A stretch of DNA of 64,000 nucleotides from JAAZGD01 sp964489555 (GTDB taxonomy: Bacteria > Bacillota > Clostridia > Peptostreptococcales > Anaerovoracaceae): assembly GCA_964489555.1 (NCBI GenBank), contig CAZAZF010000010.1:1-64000 (forward strand), written 5' to 3'. The translations under genes were made by a program, and so were the position numbers. The notes below the pieces were generated by a model, which made no database searches, was not told the DNA's origin, and worked only from the letters and a program-made list of their open reading frames with translations. This document shows, piece by piece, positions 15,701 to 24,189 of the stretch. Numbering within the stretch: position 1 is the first letter of the stretch; the number at the start of each line of letters is the position of its first letter.

Positions 15701-16252
15701 ACGGAACAGCGGGAAGATATCATGAAAGCCACCGACAGCTTGAATCGTATTATTCTGGATACGGACAAGATTATTAAAGCCAGATTCAAGGAGAGCTTTA
15801 ATGAAGTGGCTGGTAATTTTGAAGACTTTTTTCGAGAATTATTTGGGGGAGGCAGTGCACAGCTAGTATTGGAAGATCCGGAAAAACCCTTGGAATCAGA
15901 AATAGATATTATCGCACAACCTCCCGGCAAAAAGTTGAGTAACATCAGCCTGTTGTCCGGCGGAGAAAAGACCATGACGGCTATTGCTCTTATGTTTGCA
16001 GTATTGAAAACCAAACCCACCCCGTTTTGTATTTTGGATGAGGTGGAGGCGGCTTTGGATGAAACGAATATCAATCGATTCATTAAGACTCTTCATCATT
16101 TTGAAGATGATATTCAATTTACATTGGTAACCCACCAAAAGGCCACTATGGAGCATGCGGACACCTTGTACGGAGTAACCATGGCGGAACAAGGCATTTC
16201 GAAGGTGATTTCTTTGAAACTGGGAGACGAATTTGATTTGGGAGAAAACTAA
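12695..16252 (+). CDS. smc: Chromosome segregation protein SMC
   Basis: A 1185-residue condensin subunit that organises and segregates the chromosome together with ScpA and ScpB. Walker A is GPNGSGKSN at residues 31-39. Long coiled coils flank a hinge at roughly residues 510-650 (GLHGTVAELI, ALGGNIQNII, GAITGG). The ABC signature LSGGEKTMTAIAL is near 1087 and Walker B FCILDEVEAALD near 1110. Translation most likely starts at TTG 12695, giving the usual (M)YFKRIEMQGFKSF N-terminus, with AAGGAGAG six bases upstream. The longer frame upstream overlaps rnc and is not conserved in character. Length is within one residue of B. subtilis SMC. The rnc-smc-ftsY order is classic. Confidence 0.97.
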   Translation: MYFKRIEMQGFKSFAEPVTLELNEGITCIVGPNGSGKSNISDAISWVLGEQSPKMLRGGKMDEVIFAGTASRKSRGMAEVTLVIDNSEEILPIDYAEVAITRRMYRSGESEYAINNNPCRLRDIRELIVDTGMGVDGYSIIRQGKISDIISNKTESRREIFESAAGIVTYRNKKAEAERKLASANQQLERVNDIVSEIERRIGSLKEESEKATEYLVLRERFRELEINITLKNLERIQTNSEALETELAHSKEEVDSIKKEKEVLDRQVEETRVRNEELEKKTQEASERQLILIDELNQLLNAEKIYGERRINLETNIHRLEKELMELEERFFREKENAQGQYRIKGETDTKLKGLREELQGKMVTLEKLERQYQQSVALSEEKKSEVFTLLTLENNKRAEAQSVENLKENLVRRKEKIWTESTREEEENKEVLLSREEILLQVKELEKEIESLKNQWKTGKEAQAQLGQREQQRIRDLEQLKIEMGQLLSRKRTIEEMEANYEGYNHAVKYIMKSGLKGLHGTVAELIKVPPGFEVAIETALGGNIQNIICQEDKDAEKAISLLKESRSGRLTFLPVTSLRSEPLQRNGQVEGAKGFQGFAAEVVTCEAPYQRIKEYLLGKVVIFDTMENAIVLSKNTKGFRYVTLEGEFINANGAITGGRHRNNTANLLERKAEVEKLGHQLDQRENEKVGLEKELSDLHRELEEVLSMTTEKDVEIRAKEMELLTQNGACRSISEHLTGMNQRKDQRQQELQLLEEEAAQGERMMQQLLKEAEEAGQRAKEWEREVEALISLQMDQKQQLEGLNEEITRCRMTTSSWESEKQGVDAIVSMIEKSIEEIAREKEKKEHLKLQYQQEKEKILTGTGSDVELLKDKEKEKTQVEEQLKQLRLEKGEVFQKLTRVSKEKEALDARLEEISTQRMEMEIKRGKNETLVDTYKEKLWEEFEISYAQALEWKREDFVLSSSLRENREIKNRMRELGEINVGAIAEYQEVKERYDFLTEQREDIMKATDSLNRIILDTDKIIKARFKESFNEVAGNFEDFFRELFGGGSAQLVLEDPEKPLESEIDIIAQPPGKKLSNISLLSGGEKTMTAIALMFAVLKTKPTPFCILDEVEAALDETNINRFIKTLHHFEDDIQFTLVTHQKATMEHADTLYGVTMAEQGISKVISLKLGDEFDLGEN

Positions 16253-17145
16253 TGGAAAATGAGAGAAAATCTTTTTTTGGAAAACTGAGTGAAAGATTAA
16301 CCGATACCATCATGGCCCGGGGCAAGGTGGATGAATTGATGATGGATGAACTGGAAGAGGTGCTCATTACATCAGATATTGGTATGGACACCACCATGAA
16401 GATGATGCAGCAACTTCGAGAGGTGATTAAACGAGAAGTGTTGGTAAATCCGGAGAATATTAAGAACCATTTGAAGGAAATTATGACAGGAATCGTAGAG
16501 CGGGAAGAAAGATCCCTTTTGGTTAAAGATCGGCCTTTGGTGGTATTGATGGTGGGCATTAATGGAGGGGGTAAAACCACCACCATTGGGAAATTGGCGT
16601 ATCATCTCAAAAGCCAAGGAGACCGTATCCTGTTGGCGGCAGCAGATACCTTTCGGGCAGCGGCTTCGGATCAGCTGCAAATTTGGGGAGAACGAAATGG
16701 AATTGCAACCATTCGGCATAAAGAAGGAGCGGATCCTTCGGCGGTTATTTTTGATGCCATCTCCTCTGCAAAGGCAAGAGAAACCAGCGTGCTGATTTGC
16801 GATACTGCCGGAAGATTGCAAAACAAGAAAAATTTGATGCAAGAATTGGAAAAAATGAACAAGGTAATCGGCAGAGAGTACCCGGAAGCTCATCGTGAGA
16901 CATTGTTGGTGTTGGATGCTACCACGGGGAAAAATGCAGTATCTCAGGCCCGGGAGTTTTCTCAAGTCTGTGATTTGTCAGGGATTGTGTTGACAAAGCT
17001 GGATGGTACCGCAAAGGGCGGTATCGTTTTTACCATCGTAGATGAACTGGATATTCCCGTGAAATTCATTGGGGTGGGAGAGAAAATAGAGGATTTAAAA
17101 CCCTTTGTGGCGGAGGAGTTTGTGGGAGGAGTATTTGATGAGTAA
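16252..17145 (+). CDS. ftsY: Signal recognition particle receptor FtsY
   Basis: A 297-residue SRP GTPase, the membrane receptor for signal recognition particle in co-translational protein targeting. Only the NG domains are present. The N domain is a four-helix bundle with an FFGKLSERLTDT start, and the G domain carries G1 GINGGGKTTT (about 102-111), DTFRAAASDQL, DTAGRLQNK and TKLDGTAKGG near 245. The acidic A domain of E. coli FtsY is missing, as is normal in Firmicutes. The start codon overlaps the smc stop (TAATG), indicating coupling. It overlaps der by eight bases. Confidence 0.96.
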   Translation: MENERKSFFGKLSERLTDTIMARGKVDELMMDELEEVLITSDIGMDTTMKMMQQLREVIKREVLVNPENIKNHLKEIMTGIVEREERSLLVKDRPLVVLMVGINGGGKTTTIGKLAYHLKSQGDRILLAAADTFRAAASDQLQIWGERNGIATIRHKEGADPSAVIFDAISSAKARETSVLICDTAGRLQNKKNLMQELEKMNKVIGREYPEAHRETLLVLDATTGKNAVSQAREFSQVCDLSGIVLTKLDGTAKGGIVFTIVDELDIPVKFIGVGEKIEDLKPFVAEEFVGGVFDE

Positions 17146-18463
17146 ACCCATTGTGGCGGTAGTAGGCCGTCCTAATGTGGGAAAGTCCACATTTTTTAAT
17201 AAGGTAGTAGGACAGAGACTGTCTATTGTAGAAGACACACCCGGGGTAACCCGGGATCGAATTTATGCGGAGGCAGAATGGCGGGGAAAAGATTTTGCCC
17301 TCATTGATACGGGAGGCATTGATCCCAATACCCAAGATGTCATTTTCTCACAAATGCGTGTGCAGGCGGAGATCGCCATGGAAATGGCGGATGTCATCTT
17401 GTTTATGGTAGATGGAAAAGATGGACTGACTACGGCAGACCACGAGGTGGCAAACTTACTAATGCGGAGAGGGAAAAATGTTATTCTGGTTGTGAATAAG
17501 GTGGACAAAGCAAAACTACCGGAGAATTTTTATGAATTTTATGAACTGGGTTTGGGAGACCCCATCGCCATTTCCTCGGTGAACATGTTAAATTTGGGGG
17601 ATTTGCTGGATTTAATTGTGGAACAATTTCCCATAGAAGAGGAAAAACAGGAGATAGAAGCTACCCAAGTAGCGGTGGTGGGAAAGCCTAATGTAGGGAA
17701 GTCTTCTTTGGTTAATGCTCTTTTAGGAGAAAACAGAGTGATCGTATCTCCCATTGCCGGGACTACCCGGGATTCCATCGACACTCCTTTTCTTTGGAAT
17801 GAGGAACCCTATATTCTTATAGATACGGCTGGAATTCGAAGAAGAACTAAGGTGCAGGAGGATATCGAACGGTATTCGGTAATACGTGCGATTGCGGCCA
17901 TAGAGCGATGTGATGTTTGCCTGTTAATGGTGGATGCCCAGGATGGGGTGACGGAGCAAGATAAGAAAATTGCCGGAGTGGCTCACGAGGCGGGAAAAGG
18001 AATTGTAGTGGTAGTGAACAAATGGGATTTGGTAGAGAAAGAAACCAATACCATGAAAGAGTTTGAAAAGACCATTCGACGAGAACTGCCCTTTATGGCC
18101 TATGCTCCCTCTATTTTTATTTCCGTCAAAGAAAACCAAAGGGTACAAAAAGTGATGGAAATCGTAAAAACCGTATCGGAAAACCGAGCCATGCGAATTT
18201 CCACCGGTTCTCTGAATGCCCTTATTCAAGACGCCATGATGATGAAACAACCCCCGGCGGACAAGGGAAAGAGATTAAAAATTTATTATGTGACACAGGT
18301 GAGTGTCAAGCCTCCTCTTTTCGCTTTTCAGGTGAACAAAAGGCAACTTATGCATTTCTCATATTCCAGATATCTGGAAAATAAAATCAGGGATGCTTTT
18401 GGGTTTCAGGGCACCTCTGTAAAATTCGTCTTTCGTGAAAAAGGGGAAAAGGAGGAAGGGTAA
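17138..18463 (+). CDS. der: Ribosome assembly GTPase Der (EngA)
   Basis: A 441-residue tandem GTPase for 50S subunit maturation. Two complete G domains are visible: G1 GRPNVGKST at about residues 9-17 with DTGGI and NKVD, then G1 GKPNVGKSS near 182 with DTAGIRRR and NKWD. A C-terminal KH-like domain follows (about 350-441, with KPPLFAFQVN). ATG 17138 lies inside the end of ftsY with GGAGGAG in front; an upstream in-frame GTG at 17105 has no such support. der-plsY-gpsA is a common Firmicute order. Confidence 0.97.
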   Translation: MSKPIVAVVGRPNVGKSTFFNKVVGQRLSIVEDTPGVTRDRIYAEAEWRGKDFALIDTGGIDPNTQDVIFSQMRVQAEIAMEMADVILFMVDGKDGLTTADHEVANLLMRRGKNVILVVNKVDKAKLPENFYEFYELGLGDPIAISSVNMLNLGDLLDLIVEQFPIEEEKQEIEATQVAVVGKPNVGKSSLVNALLGENRVIVSPIAGTTRDSIDTPFLWNEEPYILIDTAGIRRRTKVQEDIERYSVIRAIAAIERCDVCLLMVDAQDGVTEQDKKIAGVAHEAGKGIVVVVNKWDLVEKETNTMKEFEKTIRRELPFMAYAPSIFISVKENQRVQKVMEIVKTVSENRAMRISTGSLNALIQDAMMMKQPPADKGKRLKIYYVTQVSVKPPLFAFQVNKRQLMHFSYSRYLENKIRDAFGFQGTSVKFVFREKGEKEEG

Positions 18464-19105
18464 ATGTGGATTATGGTTGGTCCGGCTCTGTTAATGGGAT
18501 ATCTTTTGGGTTCGGTTAATCCCTCCATCCTTCTGGCAAAAATGGCAGGAATGGACATTCGTAGAGAAGGAAGCGGCAATGCAGGAACCACAAACACCCT
18601 TCGAGTCCTGGGGAAAAAAGCAGCTCTTGCTACCTTGATTGTGGATGTGCTCAAAGGTACCGCGGCGGTTCTTTTGGGGATGGTTTTTGCGGATGTGTCG
18701 GGATGGCCCTGGCCCTTCATACTTTTAGGAATGGCCGCCGGATTGGGAGCTATGCTGGGGCATAACTGGCCCGCATTCTTCGGCTTTCGAGGAGGAAAGG
18801 GAGTGGCTACTACTTTTGGGGTTCTGATGGGAGTTCATTTCTACTTGGCATTGGCTTGTTTTGGTGTAATGGTCATGCTGGTGTTGGTTACAAAACGAGT
18901 GTCCGTGGGATCTTTGGGGGTCGCCGTCACCCTTCCCGTCTTGATTCCCTTTGTAGGCGGCGACGCGTATGAGCAAGTTCCGGAATGGGTTTTTATGTGG
19001 GGGCTGCTGATTAGTATTATGCTGATTGTAAAGCATCGAGGCAATATTAAACGGCTTTTGAAAAGGGAGGAACCAAAATTGAATCTAAAAAGGAAGGGAG
19101 CATAA
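18464..19105 (+). CDS. plsY: Glycerol-3-phosphate acyltransferase PlsY
   Basis: A 213-residue integral membrane enzyme that moves the acyl group from acyl phosphate (made by PlsX) to glycerol 3-phosphate, forming lysophosphatidic acid. About five membrane segments are visible. Signature loops are LLGSVNPSILLAK near residue 13, the GSGNAGTTNTLR loop near 38-49 (G-S-x-N-x-G-x-T-N motif), and the GHNWPAFFGFRGGKG loop near 104-118. It starts immediately after the der stop with AAGGAGGAA upstream. The next gene, gpsA, makes its glycerol 3-phosphate substrate. Confidence 0.96.
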   Translation: MWIMVGPALLMGYLLGSVNPSILLAKMAGMDIRREGSGNAGTTNTLRVLGKKAALATLIVDVLKGTAAVLLGMVFADVSGWPWPFILLGMAAGLGAMLGHNWPAFFGFRGGKGVATTFGVLMGVHFYLALACFGVMVMLVLVTKRVSVGSLGVAVTLPVLIPFVGGDAYEQVPEWVFMWGLLISIMLIVKHRGNIKRLLKREEPKLNLKRKGA

Positions 19106-19106
19106 G

Positions 19107-20093
19107 ATGAAAAAGATCGGTGTAGTAGGTGCTGGAAGTTGGGGCACCGCTCTGGCCATCACCTTGGCAGATAAAGGGCATCAAGTGAATCTTTGGGATT
19201 TGAATCAAGCCCATTTGGCTGACCTGAAGGAGAACCGGGAAAACAAAGCGTATTTGCCGGGTATTGTTTTAAGCCAAGGTATTGACATGGAAATGGAGTT
19301 ATCAGATACTTTGGAAGACCGGGATTTGGTGATATTTGCTGCACCGGCTCAACATTTTCGGTCTGCATTAACCCAGGCTCTTCCTAGTTTAAAAAATCAA
19401 ATTTTGGTGAATGTGGCCAAGGGAATCGAACAGAAAACCTTGAAGCTGATGTCACAAATTGCGGAAGAAGTTGCACCTCAATTTGACTATGTCGCTTTGT
19501 CCGGACCTAGCCACGCTGAGGAAGTAGGTCAAAAGTTGCCCACCACTGTTTCGGTGGCCGGAAGAAAAGAAGAGGCCGCCCTGGCGGTTCAGGAAACTTT
19601 TATTACAGATCGATTTCGAGTATATACCAATCGGGATATTCTGGGTGTGGAATTGGGGGGCGCTTTGAAAAACATCATCGCTTTGGGCGCTGGGATTTCA
19701 GATGGAATGGGTTTTGGAGACAACGCCAAGGCGGCCCTCATGACTCGCGGGATAGCGGAGATTGCACGCCTGGGAGAAAAGATGGGTGCAGACAAAGAAA
19801 CATTTTTGGGGTTGGCCGGAATTGGGGATCTGATTGTGACCTGCACCAGCATGCATAGCCGGAACCGACGTTGCGGGATTATGATTGGGCAGGGAATCCC
19901 TCCCCGGCAGGCCATCGAAAAAGTGGGGATGGTGGTGGAAGGAATGTACACCACAGAAGCGGCCTATCAATTATCACGCAGCCTGGATGTGGAAATGCCC
20001 ATTACCGAAGTTATTTACCAAGTGGTATATGAGGGCTTGGATGCCAAACTAGCGGCAGATGCGTTGATGAGAAGAGATAAAAAACACGAATAA
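19107..20093 (+). CDS. gpsA: Glycerol-3-phosphate dehydrogenase [NAD(P)+]
   Basis: A 328-residue cytoplasmic enzyme reducing dihydroxyacetone phosphate to sn-glycerol 3-phosphate for phospholipid synthesis. The N-terminal Rossmann motif GVVGAGSWGTALA is at residues 4-16, VNVAKGIE near 109, LSGPSHAEE near 132, and the catalytic block VELGGALKNIIALGAGISDG near 180-199. One base separates it from plsY, and the two enzymes act in sequence. Length and organisation are typical. Confidence 0.96.
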   Translation: MKKIGVVGAGSWGTALAITLADKGHQVNLWDLNQAHLADLKENRENKAYLPGIVLSQGIDMEMELSDTLEDRDLVIFAAPAQHFRSALTQALPSLKNQILVNVAKGIEQKTLKLMSQIAEEVAPQFDYVALSGPSHAEEVGQKLPTTVSVAGRKEEAALAVQETFITDRFRVYTNRDILGVELGGALKNIIALGAGISDGMGFGDNAKAALMTRGIAEIARLGEKMGADKETFLGLAGIGDLIVTCTSMHSRNRRCGIMIGQGIPPRQAIEKVGMVVEGMYTTEAAYQLSRSLDVEMPITEVIYQVVYEGLDAKLAADALMRRDKKHE

Positions 20094-20123
20094 TACAGTC
20101 AAGAGGGAGATTATTGCAGCAAA

Positions 20124-21434
20124 ATGTATATTCAAAACACTTATTTTATCAAAACCTTTGGCTGTCAAATGAATGAACACGACTCGGAAATCATGGCGGG
20201 GATGTTAGAACAAAGGGGGTATCAGCAGGTGGATTCTCCGGAAGAAGCCCGGGTTTTAATCATCAACACATGTAGTGTTCGGGAAAATGCAGATAAAAGT
20301 TTTTTTGGAGCTTTGGGACAATGGAAGAAATATAAAACGGAAGAAGCCGGCCGGGTAGTATGTGTGGGAGGCTGCATGATGCAGCAGGAGCACATTGTGG
20401 AGGAAATCCAAAAAAAATATCCTTGGGTGGATGTTGTTTTTGGGACTCACAACCTGCACCAACTGCCGGACCTCATAGGGGAGGTTGAAAGAGAGACCAG
20501 GAGACAAATCTGTGTTTGGGAAGAGGCCGGAGAGATGGTAGAAGGTCTTCCTGTCAAGCGGTTGCATCCGCATAAGGCTTTGGTGGATATCATGTTTGGA
20601 TGCAACAATTTTTGTACCTATTGCATTGTGCCGTATACCCGTGGGAGAGAACGTTCCAGAAAAGTAGGGGACATCCTGCAGGAGGTGAGATTTCTGGTAA
20701 AGGATGGAGTTCGGGAAGTGATGCTCTTGGGGCAGAACGTCAATTCCTATCAGCCCAGCTTTCCGGGGTTAATTCAGGAATTGGCGGCAATTCAGGGATT
20801 GGATCGAATTCGGTTTATGACTTCTCATCCAAAGGACATCAGCCCGGAATTAATCCAGGCGTTTGGCCAATTTCCCCAGCTTTCCAACTACATTCATTTA
20901 CCCGTTCAGGCGGGAAGCGATGAGGTTCTGAAAAGAATGAACCGGGGGTATACGCGAAAACAGTATTTGGAGCGAATCGAAAAACTCAAGGAGACCGTAC
21001 CGGGTATTGCGGTAAGTACAGATATTATTGTGGGATTTCCGGGAGAAACAGACCAGGATTTTGAGGATACATTGGATTTGGTTCGGCGAGTGGGTTTTGA
21101 TTCTGCCTTCACCTTTCTTTACTCCATTCGAAGGGGAACTCCAGCGGAAGGCTATGGGGATCAAATTCCGGAGGAAGTCAAACACCAGCGGTTTGACCGG
21201 CTGGTGGAGGAAATCAACCGGGGTGCATTGGCGAAAAATCAAGGGTATGTTGGAAGGGTGGAACCGGTGTTGGTGGAAGGGCTTTCCAAGCGAAACAAGA
21301 CAACATACCAGGGTCGTACCGATACTTTTAAGTTGGTGAATTTCCCGGCAACTCCGGAGGATGTGGGGAAAATTCTATCGGTTCAAATCAATGAAGCAAA
21401 TACCTTTAGCTTGAAAGGGCAAATCTTGCGTTAG
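20124..21434 (+). CDS. miaB: tRNA-2-methylthio-N6-dimethylallyladenosine synthase
   Basis: A 436-residue radical SAM methylthiotransferase that modifies A37 of tRNAs reading UNN codons. Three domains are visible. The N-terminal UPF0004 domain has cluster Cys in TFGCQMNEHDSE, INTCSVRENADK and VGGCMMQQ. The radical SAM core has the CxxxCxxC motif in FGCNNFCTYCIVPYTRG near residues 157-173. A C-terminal TRAM domain lies at about 370-436. The N-terminal motifs separate MiaB from MtaB and RimO. ATG 20124 is the only sensible start, although its ribosome site (GAGGGAG) is unusually distant, about 14 bases. Confidence 0.94.
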   Translation: MYIQNTYFIKTFGCQMNEHDSEIMAGMLEQRGYQQVDSPEEARVLIINTCSVRENADKSFFGALGQWKKYKTEEAGRVVCVGGCMMQQEHIVEEIQKKYPWVDVVFGTHNLHQLPDLIGEVERETRRQICVWEEAGEMVEGLPVKRLHPHKALVDIMFGCNNFCTYCIVPYTRGRERSRKVGDILQEVRFLVKDGVREVMLLGQNVNSYQPSFPGLIQELAAIQGLDRIRFMTSHPKDISPELIQAFGQFPQLSNYIHLPVQAGSDEVLKRMNRGYTRKQYLERIEKLKETVPGIAVSTDIIVGFPGETDQDFEDTLDLVRRVGFDSAFTFLYSIRRGTPAEGYGDQIPEEVKHQRFDRLVEEINRGALAKNQGYVGRVEPVLVEGLSKRNKTTYQGRTDTFKLVNFPATPEDVGKILSVQINEANTFSLKGQILR

Positions 21435-21445
21435 AAAGGAGAGAA

Positions 21446-22906
21446 ATGTATACTTATTTGGCGGAACATATCCCCTTGTTGGGGGTAATCGTTCTGCTCA
21501 TAAATATCTTTATTGCTTCTACCGTAATTTTTTTGGAGAGAAAGAACCCCTCCGCTACTTTGGCTTGGGTTATGGTGGTGTTTTTCTTACCTGTGGTGGG
21601 AATTTTCCTCTATTTTATGCTTTCCAATAAGGTGGTCAGTCGAAGAATCAGCCGTCTTACTCGTGAAGAAGAAGCCTTTATCAGAGGCTCCCTTATGACC
21701 CAAATGCAAGAAATGACTGCAGGGGAATATTCTTTTCACAGCAAAAAAACAAATATTTGGCGGGATATGATTCGACTCCATCAAATTTTAGGGAAAGCTT
21801 ATTACACTCAGGACAACGACATTCAAGTCATTACCGACGGGCATGAAATGTTTGAAAGGCTCCTGGAGGACATTGGAAATGCGCAACATACCATTAGCAT
21901 CATGTATTTTATTATTAAACCGGATGAGGTGGGGCGTCGGTTTTTACGGGTCCTTGCAGAAAAAGCGGAAGAAGGGGTGGATGTTCGATTGCTGGGAGAC
22001 GGTTTGGGGTGTCGTGGTCTTACCCGAAGAGTACTGGCACCTTTTCGGGCCAGCGGTGGCCATTTCGTGTTCTTTCTTCCCCTGAAATTGCGGTTTCTAA
22101 GTCCTCGTCTTAATTATCGCAACCACCGAAAACTGGTTATTATTGATGACAACATCGGCTATGTAGGTGGATTTAATATTGCCAGAGAATATTTGGGGAG
22201 AAAAAAGAAGTTTGGATATTGGCGGGATACGCAATTGCGTTTGACCGGAAGTGCAGTTCAGGACATCAACGCCAGATTTTTGTTGGATTGGCGCATTGCC
22301 TCCAAAGAAGACATTTCTCTGGGGGATGCGTACTTTTCGCCTCCCATTGGAGAAGGCACCACGGGGATTCAGATTGTAAGCAGTGGTCCGGATACGGAAA
22401 AAGAAGAAGTAAAACGAGGCTATAACCGGATGATTTCTACGGCACAGGAGAAAATATGGATTCAAACTCCGTATTTTGTACCCAGCAACAGCCTTCAAGA
22501 AAACTTGAAGGTGGCGGTCTTATCTGGAGTGGATGTGCGAATTATGATTCCCAACAAGCCGGATCACATGTTTGTTTATTGGGCTACGTGGGCGTATGTG
22601 GGAGAACTCATTGAATTGGGCGCCAAGGTATATATTTACGACAATGGATTTCTCCATGCCAAGACCATGGTGGTAGATGGAGAAGTGAGTACCGTGGGCT
22701 CTGCCAATTTTGACCGCCGGAGTTTCAGGCTAAGCTTTGAAACCAATGCGTTTATATATGGGGGGGAAGAAGCGAAACGGATGGAAGAAATCTTCGAAGA
22801 GGATATGATACACAGTTATCTGCTGACAAAAGAGGCTTATCGTGCAAGGGGCTGGTGGATTAAAGCCAAAGAATCAGTTTGTCGTTTGCTGTCAGATTTA
22901 CTATAA
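21446..22906 (+). CDS. cls: Cardiolipin synthase
   Basis: A 486-residue phospholipase D-family membrane enzyme that joins two phosphatidylglycerols to make cardiolipin. Two N-terminal membrane segments (about residues 8-28 and 36-58, with ERKNPSATLAW between them) are typical of bacterial ClsA. Two HKD motifs are visible: NHRKLVIIDD near 227-236 and LHAKTMVVDG near 403-412, each followed by a Gly-Gly or Gly-Ser-x-Asn element. It is preceded by GAAAGGAGAGAA. It extends the phospholipid theme of plsX, plsY and gpsA. Its 3' end contains the candidate glyA promoter. Confidence 0.94.
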   Translation: MYTYLAEHIPLLGVIVLLINIFIASTVIFLERKNPSATLAWVMVVFFLPVVGIFLYFMLSNKVVSRRISRLTREEEAFIRGSLMTQMQEMTAGEYSFHSKKTNIWRDMIRLHQILGKAYYTQDNDIQVITDGHEMFERLLEDIGNAQHTISIMYFIIKPDEVGRRFLRVLAEKAEEGVDVRLLGDGLGCRGLTRRVLAPFRASGGHFVFFLPLKLRFLSPRLNYRNHRKLVIIDDNIGYVGGFNIAREYLGRKKKFGYWRDTQLRLTGSAVQDINARFLLDWRIASKEDISLGDAYFSPPIGEGTTGIQIVSSGPDTEKEEVKRGYNRMISTAQEKIWIQTPYFVPSNSLQENLKVAVLSGVDVRIMIPNKPDHMFVYWATWAYVGELIELGAKVYIYDNGFLHAKTMVVDGEVSTVGSANFDRRSFRLSFETNAFIYGGEEAKRMEEIFEEDMIHSYLLTKEAYRARGWWIKAKESVCRLLSDLL

Positions 22907-22907
22907 T
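22879..22907 (+). promoter_or_regulatory. Promoter of glyA
   Basis: TTGTCG (22879-22884), 17-base spacer, perfect TATAAT (22902-22907). The -10 box overlaps the cls stop codon, so glyA can be expressed apart from the upstream run. Confidence 0.65.
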
Positions 22908-22944
22908 GGAACAATAGAAGAAAACAAGAAAGGAAGATTAGAGT

Positions 22945-24189
22945 ATGTATGAGGTTTTGAGAGAAAGAGATCGAGAAGTGTATGATGTGGTTATGAGAGA
23001 AGAATCCAGACAGGAAAACAAGTTGGAAATGATTGCATCAGAAAACTTTACCAGTCATGCCGTGATGGAGGCTTGCGGCAGCATTTTAACCAATAAATAC
23101 GCTGAAGGATATCCGGGGAAACGGTATTATGGCGGATGTGAGCATGTGGACGAGGTGGAAACCCTGGCCATTCAGCGAGCGAAAACGCTTTTTGGCGCAG
23201 AGTTTGCCAATGTGCAGCCCCACAGCGGAGCATCGGCAAATATTGGAGTATATTTTGCGCTGCTTAATTTAGGAGATACGGTTTTGGGAATGGATTTATC
23301 CAACGGAGGGCATTTAACTCATGGTAGTCCTGCTAATATTTCCGGAAAATATTTCAACTTCATTTCTTATGGATTGAACGAAAAAACAGAAACCATCGAT
23401 TTTGACCAGGTGCGGGAGTTGGCAAAGAAGCATCGTCCTAAAATGATTGTAGCGGGGGCTTCGGCTTATCCCAGAATCTTACGTTCGGACTTGTTCCGCG
23501 AAATTGCAGATGAAGTAGGGGCCCTGTTGATGGTGGATATGGCTCACATTGCCGGACTGGTTGCAGGCGGCGTCCATCCCAATCCGGTGGAATATGCCCA
23601 TGTAGCTACCACTACCACCCACAAGACATTGAGAGGTCCCAGGGGAGGCATCATCCTGGCCAAAGAAGAATTTGGTCCGGCAATCAATAAATCCATCTTT
23701 CCGGGAGTGCAGGGAGGCCCGTTGATGCATGTGATTGCAGGAAAAGCGGTGTGTTTGAAACAGGCCCAGGAACCGGGGTTTAAAGAGTATCAGACCCAGG
23801 TGTTGAAAAATGCCAAGATATTAGGAGAAGAATTGGGGAAAATGGATTTCCATTTGGTGTCCGGAGGAACAGACAACCATCTTTTGTTGCTTAACTTAAT
23901 TAACAAAGGGTTGACAGGCAAAGAGGCGGAAGTGATGTTGGACGAAGCCAATATTACCACCAATAAGAATACGGTTCCTAACGATCCCCAAAGTCCCTTC
24001 GTGACCAGCGGGATTCGCTTGGGCACACCGGCATTGACCACAAGGGGATTCAAAGAGGAAGAAATTAAGAAGGTGGCAGAGGCCATACATCTTGTTTTAG
24101 ATACCAAGGGAGAAAAATCAAAAGAAGCCCGCGCGATTGTAAAAGAGCTTTGCTGCCGATTTCCGCTGAGCCAATGGGAGAACCTATAA
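22945..24189 (+). CDS. glyA: Serine hydroxymethyltransferase
   Basis: A 414-residue PLP enzyme interconverting serine plus THF with glycine plus methylene-THF. The PLP-lysine motif TTTTHKTLRGPRGG is near residues 221-234; other blocks are LEMIASENFTS near 31, NKYAEGYPGKRYYGG near 50-64, and VDMAHIAGL near 198. AGAAAGGAAG precedes the ATG. With fhs and folD at the start of the region it connects serine and glycine to the C1 pool, which in amino-acid-fermenting Clostridia can feed glycine or acetate formation. Length is typical. Confidence 0.97.
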   Translation: MYEVLRERDREVYDVVMREESRQENKLEMIASENFTSHAVMEACGSILTNKYAEGYPGKRYYGGCEHVDEVETLAIQRAKTLFGAEFANVQPHSGASANIGVYFALLNLGDTVLGMDLSNGGHLTHGSPANISGKYFNFISYGLNEKTETIDFDQVRELAKKHRPKMIVAGASAYPRILRSDLFREIADEVGALLMVDMAHIAGLVAGGVHPNPVEYAHVATTTTHKTLRGPRGGIILAKEEFGPAINKSIFPGVQGGPLMHVIAGKAVCLKQAQEPGFKEYQTQVLKNAKILGEELGKMDFHLVSGGTDNHLLLLNLINKGLTGKEAEVMLDEANITTNKNTVPNDPQSPFVTSGIRLGTPALTTRGFKEEEIKKVAEAIHLVLDTKGEKSKEARAIVKELCCRFPLSQWENL

